In this document: one piece after another, positions 23,722 to 36,600 of the stretch
Numbering within the stretch: the first letter of the stretch is position 1
Layout of the letters: each line of letters opens with the position of its first letter
NCBI RefSeq assembly: GCF_964340395.1
Contig: NC_135569.1
Coordinates: 9,909,040 to 9,973,039, forward strand
Length of the DNA stretch: 64,000 nucleotides
Direction: 5' to 3'
DNA from: Glandiceps talaboti
Taxonomy: Eukaryota > Hemichordata > Enteropneusta > Spengelidae
Notes under the pieces: model-generated
Database searches by the model: none
Seen by the model: the letters and a program-made list of their open reading frames with translations, nothing else
What the model was told of the DNA's origin: nothing
Position numbers and translations under genes: made by a program

Positions 23722-25159
23722 TAAAGTTCGGTCATTCTCTGCTTCTCGTGTCCAGATCAACTGCATTTAGTTTGTTGGTAAACATGAAGTGTAGTGCCAT
23801 GTCATGTCGCAACTACTATGAAAACTTGTGTCAGATTTGAATACTACATCAAATTTGGCTTATCTGCATGACACTGCAGTTCCCTCGGGTAAAAAAGAAA
23901 GTCTTTTGCAAATCATGCAAATTGCTCCCAGAAGTACCCTGGAAATATATCCTTACTTGGTTCAAAAACAAACACTGGCTGATAGCTGGGCAATAGATAG
24001 TCAGGAAAACCCTTATCTAGGTTGAGTTAACTATTGGTACGTTTCCAGTTTCACAAAAATACAATTAACTTTCCAAAGAAGTCAACAATTTGGCAAATAA
24101 GAAAATCTACAGCAAAAAGATTGCCACAAAACTAATTGTACTTATTACAAAAATATAGAACTTTGTACACTTTGAATCAATATCAATCAATAGGTTGAAT
24201 AATTTACATGGGAAATTCATTCACAAAAAAGTCTCAAAATATCACACACAAACAAGGCAAACCAATACTTTTGCAACTGTTCAGGTTTCCATCTAATCTA
24301 TGACCAATGCAGATTTATATTATTTTCATGGTTAACTTCTCAAGACACTCAGTTCAAAACCGGAATGTCAAATGTAAAAGATGCACGAGCAAACATTTTA
24401 ATCAGAAAATATTACATTTTGTTGAAATATAAAGCTGCTACGATTTGCAGCAAAAAATGTTGATTACATGCAACCAAATACAAATATCGCAAAGGAAGTA
24501 ACACTTATTTAACTCTGTTTGTCCTCCGCCATTTTGCCCTGCAAATTGCTTTTTACAGGAAATTAAACACGTAGCTAATTTGTTGATAAATTAATTTGTA
24601 CAGGCAGAACACATTAAAAACAGCTCTAATTCACCGATAATCGGTTCAGGTTCGATTAAATTGATAGTTTCTTTCAAAATAATATTTCCAGTTAGAAGGC
24701 TCATTTTGCGAAAGTTTATTAATGTTAACTAGTAGTTACCAAGTGATGTAGAATCACTTGGATGTCATCAACATAATGATGTTAAGCAATCTAGTAAGGT
24801 GACTCCCTACTAAATGTTCAATACTTTGAATAGAAATTGATGCTGGACTGCATTTCATGGATTCAGTTAGCAGAGATAAAGTTACTATTTGGAATCTAGA
24901 TTGAAGTCATGATGTGGGATGTAATGATGTTAATCCATGTGGTCAAGTGACTCCCTAGTGGAATCACCTGACAGTAGACTATATGATAACTCCACTATGG
25001 TGTCTTTGAAGCTCATGATGTCCGAGTGATTCGGACAAAAGTTACTTTTGTTTTTTGAAAAATAATTAGATTCCAAATGGTAACTTTCTCACTGCTTTAC
25101 AACAATTATGTATCTGGTTATGGCATTCAAAGATGCAAGACATTCAAAATAATGTACAT

Positions 25160-25540
25160 TTTGCAATTTAAAGTGACCATTCACCGTCGCTGTTTGATAC
25201 AACCATGCAGAAACCATAGGAAACTGTACATGCTACACTTTATGATAGCAAGATTGAATGAATACTTTCTTGTAACAATTTTGTCTAAATGACCTGAACT
25301 AAAACACCACCATGGAGATATCAAACACATATATATAAAATGCAGATACATCAAACGCAGATGTCAAAACACTGGGATATCCCTGTGTCGTGGCAGTACA
25401 TTTAACTGGTTTCATAATAGACAAAATGTTGCCAAAATTCAGATCTTGCTATTTTCATATAGAATATGTAGTTTCTTTGTGGTTTCTGCATGTCTGTATC
25501 AAAGAGAGCCAGTGAACAGTAAATTGAAACAAGCTGTAGA
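25160..25540. mobile_element. inverted-repeat element with TTTGATACAACCATGCAG ends
   Basis: The segment near 25185-25235 (gtttgatacaaccatgcag then aaaccat) reappears complemented at about 25485-25520 (ctgcatgtctgtatcaaag). A related segment at 41465-41500 (gtttgatacaaccatgtag then aaacca), with a partner near 41680-41720, is a second copy. No ORF is present. Confidence 0.55.
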
Positions 25541-25904
25541 TTCACTACAAAATTGGACGCCATTTGATATTTCTATGTATCTATCAGGCCATGGTTTCTC
25601 TTTTTTTGTATAATATTTTTTTTTGCAAAAATTCAAAAATAAGTTAAACTAATTCAAATAATTTATTTATGAAGAATGCACCATTAGACAAAATCCTATT
25701 TCATATTTCATTATTTTCAAATAAATTGGACCAATAACTAAACCTGATGTATCTTTTGAGGTACATAACGTGACATCAATAAGTGAAAATATAAATTACT
25801 TTTTATAGCCATTACTTAATTATCTTTGGTTTTATGATTGTAAACTGATTCTTGCAAATTTAAATCATACAGTTTCCTGTAAAGTGTAATGCTAAAACTT
25901 ACTT

Positions 25905-26093
25905 ATGTGTGTGTGTGTATGTATGTATGTATGTATGTACGTACGTACGTATGCATGTACGTGTGTATGTATTTACGGGTTAAATCCGCCCAGGGCACTA
26001 ACCTGCGTCAATACGGTGTACAGACATGTGCATGCATGTACGCATGTATGTATGTACATACGTACTTGTGTTCATGTATGTATGTGTGTATTT
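25905..26093. repeat. degenerate (ATGT)n microsatellite
   Basis: Two ATGT/ACGT-rich tracts are separated by a unique segment (about 25976-26025). The open frames across it are repeat-derived. Confidence 0.9.
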
Positions 26094-26557
26094 ATACTAA
26101 GCTGATATGTTAAATCATACCAAAACTGAAATGGAAATGCATAAAATATGATATTATTCTCTGATTGAAACCTGATTATGACTCCTAGAGTTCCTTGCAT
26201 CATTGTTTCATTCAGTAGAAATTAATCAGGAAATAAGAAAAAAAAATCATACATATACATATTCTCATCCAGATTATCTTTATCCCTGGTTTTAATGTTA
26301 CAATATCATTTTATCAATATCACTTTCCCATATTTTGAAAAGTTTGATATTAAAGTTAACAAGTGTAATATGTGCGATTATACATTTTGCATTTTTGTAT
26401 TAACAATTATACGAGTAGCAACAAAATCTTGTAGACACTTTGAAAACTGCATTCTGTCTTTCTTCTGAAATGTTGCTTTATATCAATTTCAAACTTAATA
26501 ATTTGCATCCAACAGTAAATTCACTTTATTTTACAATGTATTTGTACAAAATGACAG

Positions 26558-26694
26558 GTATGATCAACAACACACAACAGACTGATCACTTGGGTATCCA
26601 CTCAACTTGGCAAGATATCTGTGTTTGGAGAGAGGATCATGGTCTTAACAACACAAGACGGACGGGAACAGTACACGACAACGGACAGCTTCAG
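26558..26694 (+). CDS. possible orphan coding exon
   Basis: Between an acceptor-like aaaatgacag and a strong CAG|GTAGGA donor lies a 137-nt open stretch with coding-like composition. It reads MINNTQQTDHLGI, then STWQDICVWREDHG and TGTVHDNGQLQ. Entry phase is 1 and exit phase is 0. No family is recognised, and no partner exon was found within several kilobases. It could be an exon of an unrecognised gene, a processed fragment, or chance. Confidence 0.25.
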
Positions 26695-27404
26695 GTAGGA
26701 TATCATTTCAACAATTTCAAACTGCATTCACGTAACTTTTTGGGTATACAGTACAGTCAGTATAGTCTGTTTCACGGGGGCAACTATTGTTAAACTTCAA
26801 CGCACTTTTTTAACGCATCATACCAAGGAACACAAAACATTATTCAGTTACTATTGTATACTGTATCAATATCTACAAAAGTGGCTCAAACCAATTAAGG
26901 AAAATCTCTGTTGAACATTTCTAGGTCCTTTCTTTTTTACGGAAAGGTTAACCTAACAAAGGTATAATTCAATCTGTATTACTCCATACAGATTTCTTTA
27001 GAAAAGCCTGGTGGACAAATGTGAACAGAGCCCTCTATGGTTAAAAATGTAGTCCTAAGTTATATCAGAGGACATAAATTATGGTATAACAAACAAACTA
27101 ACAAATGTTCTTTTATTTACACATACTGATTCTAATGTGAAATACTGGTGGACAGCAAACTTCTATCTCTCAATTTTAAATGCAATTCAAGAATGGGACA
27201 GAGATTTTATAATCATTATTTCATGTATTTGAAAAAAAACATGTCTTTTTATAACCAAAAGTACATGAACAGCTCTGGTCATCAGACAGAAATGTTGGAA
27301 TTTTTTTGTTTCAATTTCTTACACTGTCAGTTAAATTTGTGCTCAATCATCTCGCATGTATCTGCTCAGATTGAAACATTTTACCAAAAGTTTTCAAAAC
27401 TGTT

Positions 27405-27707
27405 AAAAGTGGCACAAGCGGAGTGTGAAAATACTGACATAAAACGTTGATGAAATAGTTTAATATTTAATGTCAATGCATTATGACAGTTGATTGTGTA
27501 TATAAATGTCAATCCTTTGACAGTTTTTGGTATGCATGATAAATCACATCATCGGACCGTTTATAAATGATATCTTGATACCAGGTTTCAGTTTAGTTAT
27601 TTGCAAGTGGTGGCTAAGTTTGGTTCAGTAAGTCGAATACTATCAGTGACTTTTAATTATGCATAAATCTAACCCAAAAAAGATATAAACTCAGCTTGTG
27701 CCCCTTT
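27405..27707. mobile_element. MITE copy with AAAGGGGCACAAG ends (degenerate)
   Basis: The right end (tataaactcagcttgtgccc then cttt, ending 27707) is the exact complement of the left end of the 32527-32851 element. The left end here is decayed (aaagtggcacaagcggagt). Internal matches such as tatgcatgataaatcaca support it as a diverged copy. Confidence 0.6.
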
Positions 27708-29279
27708 AACATCCATAAAAAATGACGCTACAATGGAGACATAAAGTGTTTCATTTTGCTTGAATCTTTAAAAATATTTGGAAAAAATGAGACCTTCTGA
27801 TTGCAAACTGAGGACATGAATTTTACCAAAAAACAGTCATCTTCTCGATTTCATTTTTGAGAAAATTTAATAGTTAAATCATTGCTGTCCACCAATGTTC
27901 CAAAATTATTTCCTATTTTTTCAGACCCTATCATAAAGTTTTTCTCTATCCTTAAATAGATTCAGAAATACATTCACGGTTGGGAATTACCAAATTTCCC
28001 ATGTACACAAGAACTAAAAAATTCAAAACTTAAATGTCTCAAAAAAAAAAAAAATATCTAATTATAATTTTTTATCAATATGAACAAAACAGAAACAATT
28101 GAAAACACCCGTTCTTTTAAACCCATTATGAAATTATACTAATAATATTAATGGAAAACTCATATAAACAAAATCGCTATAGATAACTTAATCAAAAAAA
28201 TATAATCGCAAAATTAACTTACAGTTCTTTGAAAATTTATGTAAAATATAAAGATATATTATACTTTTGCCAAGTGTTTTGTCTGGCTGAATCAGGAAGT
28301 AGGATTTGGAGATATTTCTGTCGAGAGTATCATGGTGAAAATATGGTCAAATGGAGGACTTTGTACAGGTGTGAAGGCATTACTAATGTGTAGGCTGACA
28401 ATGGCATGGATACATGTCCTGCCTACAACCTAACATATTAAAATTATGTAAGCTTTCAGAACAGATGTTCTTTTTTACAGTTGAAATATTTCCATTGTAG
28501 GGACAAGAGAACCATCACAAAGCAATACCCTACTTGGTATACATGTATATGCATAAATTAGCATAAATAATCAGGTCCCAAATTTGTTTTTGTTCCGCTG
28601 AGGAAAATACAAGTAACTAAGGAGCCTTGTCCACTATCAGTTGCAGATGAGTACAGACAAAACCCTTTGGCCATTAGTATTTTCAGGCAGAATCAAATTG
28701 GAATTTTTATATTTGCACATTTAAGAAAATAATGTGTCAAATGATGGAAATTCGAAATGTTTACATTGATATTTATATGCATTATAGGACATAGCACGAC
28801 TAAGGAATAAATTCCATATTTTCAGTTTGAATGTGTATGATACATTTTTTGCATTTTGGTTGTCTACATACAAATATTCACCTCCAAATCCAAACTACTG
28901 ACAAGCCTGACTTTAAACACTTGGCAATGAAAAGACTTCAAAGAAAACAAAACTTACTTAATGGTAATATAATTAATAACAAATCTACACAAAGAAAACC
29001 CCATAAATTTTAACGTTAAACTGACTTATCAGCTGCCTTCCCTGACCACTGTCTCTTGCCATATCTTATTATAATGTCCAAAGCATCTTGTTGTTTCGGG
29101 AGTGCATGTTTTTTGTACAGAAGTCTAGTTACCATTTTTTAGGTAATTGTAAATAATTGTCAGTATGCTATGACGCTACTCAACCCAGTCAGTAATTTCA
29201 AGCTAAAAATGTTACGCAAAAAAAAATTCTGGAAAACAAATTGAACTTTTCAATCAAGAAAATAATTCTTGATAATGGC

Positions 29280-29460
29280 ATAATATGGTTGTTATTCAAA
29301 TTTATGCTAATTATCTATGAATCCAGACTGTTCATTGGCTTCATGTGACATAGTATGGTGGTTATTCAAATTTATGCTAACTATCTATGAATCCAAACTG
29401 TTCATTGGTCTCACATGACAATATGGTGGTTATTCAAATTTATGCTAATTATCTATTATA
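29280..29460 (+). repeat. tandem repeat of about 65 bp, 2.6 copies
   Basis: The unit contains ttattcaaatttatgctaa, then tatctatgaatcca and ctgttcattgg. Three starts are visible at about 29289, 29357 and 29427. Confidence 0.8.
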
Positions 29461-30173
29461 TATGGTCGTTAAACAAATGAAGCTTCCCAGTGCACAGCAT
29501 GACATTTATTTCTATTACTTTACCTAAATCACATCTTTTTAATTTAAAAGTTCTGGCTGGCCTCACACCCCAACATTATAATACATGCTTCGATCAATCC
29601 ATAAATTTCACAGAAATTTCAGGTTTTCAAATAATATTTTGATCAGGTAATTTGGAGGTTACAAAGTAACGTGTAACAAAAAAAATTAGAAAAAAGAAAA
29701 GTCAGCAATACTGAATTCCAGAATAATTTAGAAAATTATGTTTTCATAGATTTTACAAACTAAGGGGTTAAGTAGGGTCATAGTTCAAAGTTCGTGTTGA
29801 TGTGTTTGTTAATCATGTTCTATATATATCCTTGTCATGAAATATTTGTCCAATCACGTAGAACTACTGCATAAAGTTTGCTCTTTTTTCTCTCTCATTT
29901 TCTGTTTTATCTTTGAAAACGTATTCAAAGTAGTGTAAGCAACATAAACCATCCATTTTTAATACATATAATTCTCTCTTTCTTTTGGATAATTGTATGT
30001 GATTAGAATCAAATAGTCTTTCAGCAAGGATTCGTAAAATTTTGTAAAAGGCAATTTTTGGAAGAAGTATTGATTGAAGTAGTGTTGTGTTAGTTATAAA
30101 TGAGTCTGTCAAAGGTTGTTGTCATGGTAACAATGAATGAGTAGATGTCAAGGTTAATCTTCATTTGTGTATG

Positions 30174-30362
30174 TCACCTTGATCTTCCCATCCCACCGAA
30201 ACCTGTCCCCCGCCCACCACGTCCTACCACCGCCGTCGTAGCGCTAGGACGTGGTGGTCGGTGATGTCCTCTTCGTCGGGGCTCAGATGTTAGTTGTTGT
30301 ATTGGTTGTGCTTGTGCTGTGATTTGGCGTTCATTGGAATCAACCTCTCCCATACAAAACAT
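30174..30362 (-). other. Arg/Gly-rich open frame in the Kv-beta 3' region
   Basis: Immediately downstream of the Kv-beta stop codon, a 62-codon frame reads SEPRRRGHHRPPRPSATT, then VVGRGGRGTGFGGMGRSR. It contains a perfect 13-bp inverted repeat (CCACCACGTCCTA at 30214-30226, complement at 30245-30257). Its composition is unlike the AT-rich 3' flank. It might be an alternative 3' coding segment reached by a frame-changing splice, or a structured GC-rich UTR. No convincing acceptor was found. Confidence 0.25.
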
Positions 30363-30395
30363 GGAGAGGCAGTGGTTAGGGAGGCATGCCCGAAG

Positions 30396-30632
30396 TCAGT
30401 GACTGCTTGTACCAATTCCTGCAACTGTACCACCACTTCCTCCTCCCCCGCCGCCACCTCCCCCTCCCCCTCCCCCAGCAGATGTTGCAGTCTGTGCACT
30501 TGTACCAGATGCTTGTTGCGATATATGGGCTGCACATGCTGTGTGTCTTAGAATTGATTTCTCCTTTTCAGGTTTGTTACCGAGTATTTTATCAATCTCT
30601 TGCATTATTTGAGGAGTAAGTTTCGGAACAAA
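30396..30632 (-). CDS. terminal Kv-beta exon with poly-Gly C-terminal extension
   Basis: The exon starts [20 protein letters not shown], the end of the canonical fold. Vertebrate Kv-beta proteins stop within about ten residues of this point. Here the frame continues for over 50 residues: an Ala/Ser/Thr-rich segment, a run of about 13 Gly, then [12 protein letters not shown] and a TGA. The Gly run is encoded by GGN codons on the minus strand (GGA/GGC/GGG mixtures), so it is not a simple mononucleotide slip. The low-complexity tail is probably disordered. Confidence 0.85.
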   Translation of the reverse strand, partial: FVPKLTPQIMQEIDKILGNKPEKEKSILRHTACAAHISQQASGTSAQTATSAGGGGGGGGGGGGGSGGTVAGIGTSSH

Positions 30633-33600
30633 CTGTAAAACAAAATATCAATACAGATAATTAATGAAAAAATTGTTACTATAAAATCCAATACAATGTG
30701 GTGCCTGGCTAATCAAGTGGTTCACTGAAGGGTAATTAAAAACATGATACACACAGATTAAAAGTTGAAACTGCATGTAAGGTATTTCTTCTTCTTTTTT
30801 TGTAGGATACCCTTAAGGAATGATTTGGATGAAAGAGAGAAGGATTGACTGATTTAATTTTGGCAGCGATCAAATTCTATATCTCCTATCTAGATTGTAC
30901 TGATGCCTTGGTTCAAATATTATCAGCCATTGAGCACCAAACTGTGAGTTCACACATACAACTCTGATAATTGAGTCTTCGGTTTGTTTTAAGATAGTCA
31001 CAAACTAAATCTATTGTTGTATGATTCTAATCACCCTGTGATCAAGATAGTAGAAACATTGGAAGTCCCCAAACAGTACACTGCAAGTTAATGGAACTCG
31101 GTCAATGAAACTCTGCGATGCCTCCCTAATTAAACCAATGTCCATTCAATAACTTATCACTGTTGTATTAACATGCTGTGACAATAGTTTTAGTTTGTGT
31201 CTATCTTTATAGTTAACCAAAGGTTCAATTATCAGTCTGAGAGAGTCGTACATGTATCTACCATACCAAGTATTCTCTAATTTGTTGAGCCATACAGTAA
31301 AAGTACATGAAGCCCTGCAGTTTGTGTATGACACGTACTAAAAGATTACAATTAATGGACTTGGAAATGTTCATTTCAATCGATGGTACTATGGAAGGTA
31401 CCAAACATTTGACATTGACACTCCTGTTTTAGTGCACAATGTCACACAAGCTCAATAAGTGAACTTAGTTCATGGGGGGTCTAGTGTCAATGCGATTACT
31501 GAACTTCATTTTTGTACTTCTAACCAAATTTTGACGGAAAACTTTCACTCCTTCAATGATAACAGCTTTTGTATTTACTACTGATAAGTTGATAAAAATT
31601 TACTTCTAATGTGATATATAGTGTTGGATTTCTGGTAGTATTTTAATGTGTTTATAATCATGTTTTTACATTACATCGATCATAGTGGTGTGACCGCTAC
31701 AAGTTTCATCATAGCTTACATATATGAAAGTTTGTTTAGGAGAGTGGGTTTTGACCTAAAGGAATAAACGATGTTCATTTGTTGAGCTGATGTGACATTG
31801 TGAGATTAATGTAACACAGACCATATGGAAAACATAACTACCTGAACTAGACACTCACACGTGAAAAAGAAAGAAAAATCTACCTACCCCACCTAAATCT
31901 AAAATTGAGCGTAATTGGAACCACAAAGTTTTGTTGTTGTCAGGTCTTAGCTACTTACCCTAATTGCTTGGAGGTTTTCATACAATTGATCTGTGTTTGA
32001 TGCACCAAGTATTACAGAAGATAAACTTTCATTTTTCAGACACCATGCTAGAAAAAAGAAATATGAAAACCAACCATATAATCTGGCTGTATAAGATGAA
32101 ACCACCAGCAATACAGTGAGTAAACTGTTTACAAACTTTACATATATATTGGACAGTGAAATATAGTCAATTTTAATTGGTAAATTTGAAATAACTGACA
32201 CACTTCTATCCATGTACTGCACATTGTGATTTCATTTTGGTTATTACGTTTACTGCTGTTTGTTCTTTTGTGAGCACTCATCACATACATCTGACACAAT
32301 TTCACTCAAACTTCGCTACATGTAAAAAGACAGTTTGAATTGTGATTTACCTATAGCAAGCTGTGGTAGAGTACAACCTATTCTATCTGCTATGATAGTA
32401 ATTTCTCTTAGTTTGGCTTGTTGTCTGCGACCCTCTTCACTTAGCACCTTGTCTTTTAGCCAACCATATCCCTGTGTTTAAATAAAACGCATTAAAAACA
32501 TCAACCTTCTAGCATTGTTATCAATGAAAGGGGCACAAGCTGAGTTTATACATGTTTAGGCGTAATTTTTACTGCATATTTAAAAGACACTCGCAGTATT
32601 TTACTTACTGAAGAGCACTTGTAATTGACCGACCTCAAACCTGGCATTAAGATATGATCCAATGAGGTAATTTATCATGCATATCAAAACAATGTTCAGG
32701 AAACCCCTACTATTCAGTCCAGTGTTCTAACAATGCTAGAAGACATGCATCAACATTAACATAATTTATTACGCTAGAGTAGTTTAATCAAAGTTTTTTG
32801 TTAGTATTTTCACCTTTGTATTAAGTTTATAAACTCAGCTTGTGCCCCTTTATGACAGAGTGGCATATGAATGTCATACTACAATGGTGATAAATTGTTG
32901 TGTGATTCACATACTAGTGTATGGTCGAGACCTATTCCAGTATTTTTACTTATTATAATCGTTTTCAAGTGTCAATTCAATTAATTATACTAGACAAACT
33001 CTTACATCATACTTCATTAACACTACCTAAAATTCTAATCTTCAGTAGCATTTATCCAAACAAGCATTGTGACATGGAACATATCATAGAACAATATGTT
33101 GACAAAGACTGAAGTATGAAGTCGAAAATTTCAGGTAAGAATTTTCAAGTTTGCATTTGGAACAAAAGTTTAGAGTATCTTGTACACTGGATGACCAACC
33201 ACTGATGAATTTTCATACATGAAACAGTCAACAAAAATGCTAAATTAAAACCATTTCAAAATTGTACACTTCTAAATAATAATACAAGCCACGAAAGTAG
33301 ATAGAATCCTATCAATCAAATGTTTTATTGTCATTTTGATTTCAAGGTCACAACATGCACATACAAATACTCTAAGGCATAAAAAAAATTGTTTGGTTCC
33401 GGTTACCCGACCTCGCCTAGTTTTTCACGTATTTGAGAAAGAAATAGTGGATGTGGAAACTTAAAAAGACAGTATAAAACTGTTTTTCCAATCTGTAATG
33501 GCTGTACATCTGATGGGAAGAAATGAAGAACACAGAGACCATATGGAAAATATAACTACCTATTCTAAAATTGAGTGTAATCGGAACCGCACAATTTTGT

Positions 33601-36600
33601 TTGTTAGGCCTAAGTGTGCTCTACTGGTACTTGTACATAATTGGATTCTATTACAGTTTATAACACATTGGCTTAGATCGTACCATGTGGTGTGGACTAT
33701 GACCCATAGTGGCATTATTTGCATAGCACGGAAGTCAAGTCATTGGTGATTTACTTTCACTATGGAAATAGTATGTACCTGAGAATGTGATGTTTTATAA
33801 AACATTTATTGCCATGCCTTATTCAGGCACTACATGTAGTTGATGTCATATTAGCCCTCATGGTAATAGACATCTTCTAGTGTACTCATAGCTAGGCAGT
33901 AAGTGTATAATATTTACAGCTAAAATGATGTTGGTTTGATGCTTCAGTCATGGGACATTACGTTTTTGACACAGTCAAAGATAGCCATATTTCAACTCTA
34001 AACTAACGATAACAGAAGGATCCTTTGCCAAATCACATTGAACCATGTTAAGTATTGCTATTTTTTCACAGTGCAGTAACAACAGGCTTCAATTGTTTAT
34101 TTTCTAACTTGACTACTTCTACATCCCCACTGTGTATGGCACCTATGTAATTGTTTCTTTTGCATTTGAGGGTGTGTAAAATATATGTTTACATGAGTGA
34201 AACACCAAACCTCATTTTAGCTGTACGCATTGAGAGAGTCAGTTTATATAAACCTACCTTGAGAGCTGCTCTGGAATAGAATGGGACACCATCGTCATAT
34301 TTGCCTGTCAGAATACCACATGCTAATGGTGACCATGTACTGGTACCTAACCCTAGAGACAAACAAGAAACACATGTAAATGTCAAGTCAAATCATGTCG
34401 TGACTGAAAAAGTATTTTGTCAATTTGGAGCACATAGAAATAGAAATATCTATTTTTTGGTTTTTCATTGAGAAAAGAAAACACTATAAAATCTTTCAGG
34501 ATTTTGGATCCTTTCTTTTCTAAAACAGAAGTGGTGAAGTATGTACCTGAAGATTGTTTGAAATTATCCAGGGTTCGTACACTTAAAGCAAAACAAAATT
34601 CCAGGACTTTCCAGGGGTGTTTCGTCAGTTTTCCAGGGGTATTCATATTGATTTTGGACATTTTCCAGGGGTGTTGACACTAAAGTATATTTTTTGAATG
34701 ACATCTAATTGTCTGATGTGGACGAGAAAAATCAACAACAGTTCCCATATGTCACAAAACATTTTAAAGACAATCGACACTACGCAAGATATTGGTTTCA
34801 AAACCACGTTTACACGCTAAGATTAACGGAGAAACCTCTGTCCTACCCCCTAAGCAGCCGTTTCGTCAAGCTGGTGCATTGATCGTGTAAGATTGAGTCG
34901 CAGCATTCGTCAGTCTAATTCAGACATATCCAGAAAAATAAATCAAAAACTAAAGTTTGTCCTCATTATTGTATGGTTTGATGTTACTAGAGTTATAAGC
35001 CACCTAAAATAATTTTTTTCTTCAAAATTTTGAATAAAAACGTCATCTACGTAACGAAATTTCGAGCTATGAATAACTGAATACATTCATCGCTTGCGTC
35101 TCGATGTTTATGTACGGATGCCACGAGTTGCGGAACATCGCGATTTCAACTCAACTTGACCACTGACGAATGTTACTGTACCGACAACATAAAACAGTAG
35201 TTATTCTTTTAGAACATGTAACACAAATACCCATTTATCGACGAAATAAAAGTCACAACTGTACTTCTCTAGGCCCTAGCCCTATCTTGTAGTATCAGTC
35301 GACTGGTGCGCCGAACTTGTAACAATTTCTAATCGAGGTTGATGATGCGTTGATACTCGCTACAGTGTTACGATAATCTTGTTAACAGACCTACTGTACA
35401 TGTTACCCCGGCGCGGCCGGGACTGTTACAATATCATGTCCCTGAAATGACGACGGGGAGATGTATGGAGTAGCAATATATGCAAGATCGAAAGAAACAC
35501 TGCGGCCGGCGCCCATTCAACTAATAGGCACGGTCTGTAGGGCAAAGTGTCTCGTGGAACGATCGCTTGACTGTCTGGGTTCAATCGGCGTGGCGAAAGA
35601 CTTTGAAAATATTTTCGCAATTTCAAATTTACGAGATTCAGAATCATATGAATGGGTGGCTCGAGCACAGACATGACGATCGTCAATATTAATTGATCGA
35701 TTATACATGATCGTTTTCCAGGGTTTTCCAGGGCGGGTTTGAAATTCCAGGGTTTTCCAGGGTTTTCCAGGACCGTGCGAACCCTGTTATCACTTAATGA
35801 TGACAGAAATATAGCCATCCCACTAGCTGCAAATATTTTGTTCATAAAATCAAATCAGCGCCCTCAACGACAATCACCCTGTTTCTGTACTACTTATGGA
35901 TAATATTATACAATGTCTAAATATTGGTATTTAATAATTTTCAGTGAATATACTGTGGTTGTCTGATCAAAAATTATATTCCAATAACATGAGTTTTATC
36001 TTGGTGACAGATTCAGAACAAAGCTTTCGCTCGCATACAATGTTAATACATACAACTGCCGTACAGTTACAAAATATGCCACGGACTAAAAACATCATTA
36101 TAACAAACTCACCTATTTTGTGGTAGAGTTCTGGTAACTGTGTTTCTACCTTTTCTCTATTAAACAGATGATATTCAGATTGTTCTAATACTGGAGGAAT
36201 AAGATTAAATTGCCTAGCAACAGAGTAAGCTTCCATGATTTCCATCGAACTCCATCTTGATGTACCCCAGTACATTGCCATACCTTGGTTTATACAGTAA
36301 GAAAACGCTCTCACAATTTCTGTACAGGACAAATAAATGATACATTCTTTCATTACTGCAATTTGCAAAGACTTCATTTATAAAGTAAGTAAATACAATT
36401 TCTGTACAAGATATAATAACTAAACACATACATTTTTTTCTATTTTTCAAATGGTATATTTTTGTTTGCTTCTCCTGTCATTTGTACGGCGTATTGTGAT
36501 TATTTTTTTAATGTAATACACTTTATAAGAAATAAAGATAAATTTCTTTACAAAAACAAATAAATAGCGTGCTTTAGTTCACTGATTTGTATTTAGGAAC

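Noticed and set aside
35426-35845. 139-residue minus-strand frame
   Set aside because: Lies in the CAGGG-ended element and its subterminal TTCCAGGG repeats; no transposase motif and it runs across the element end.
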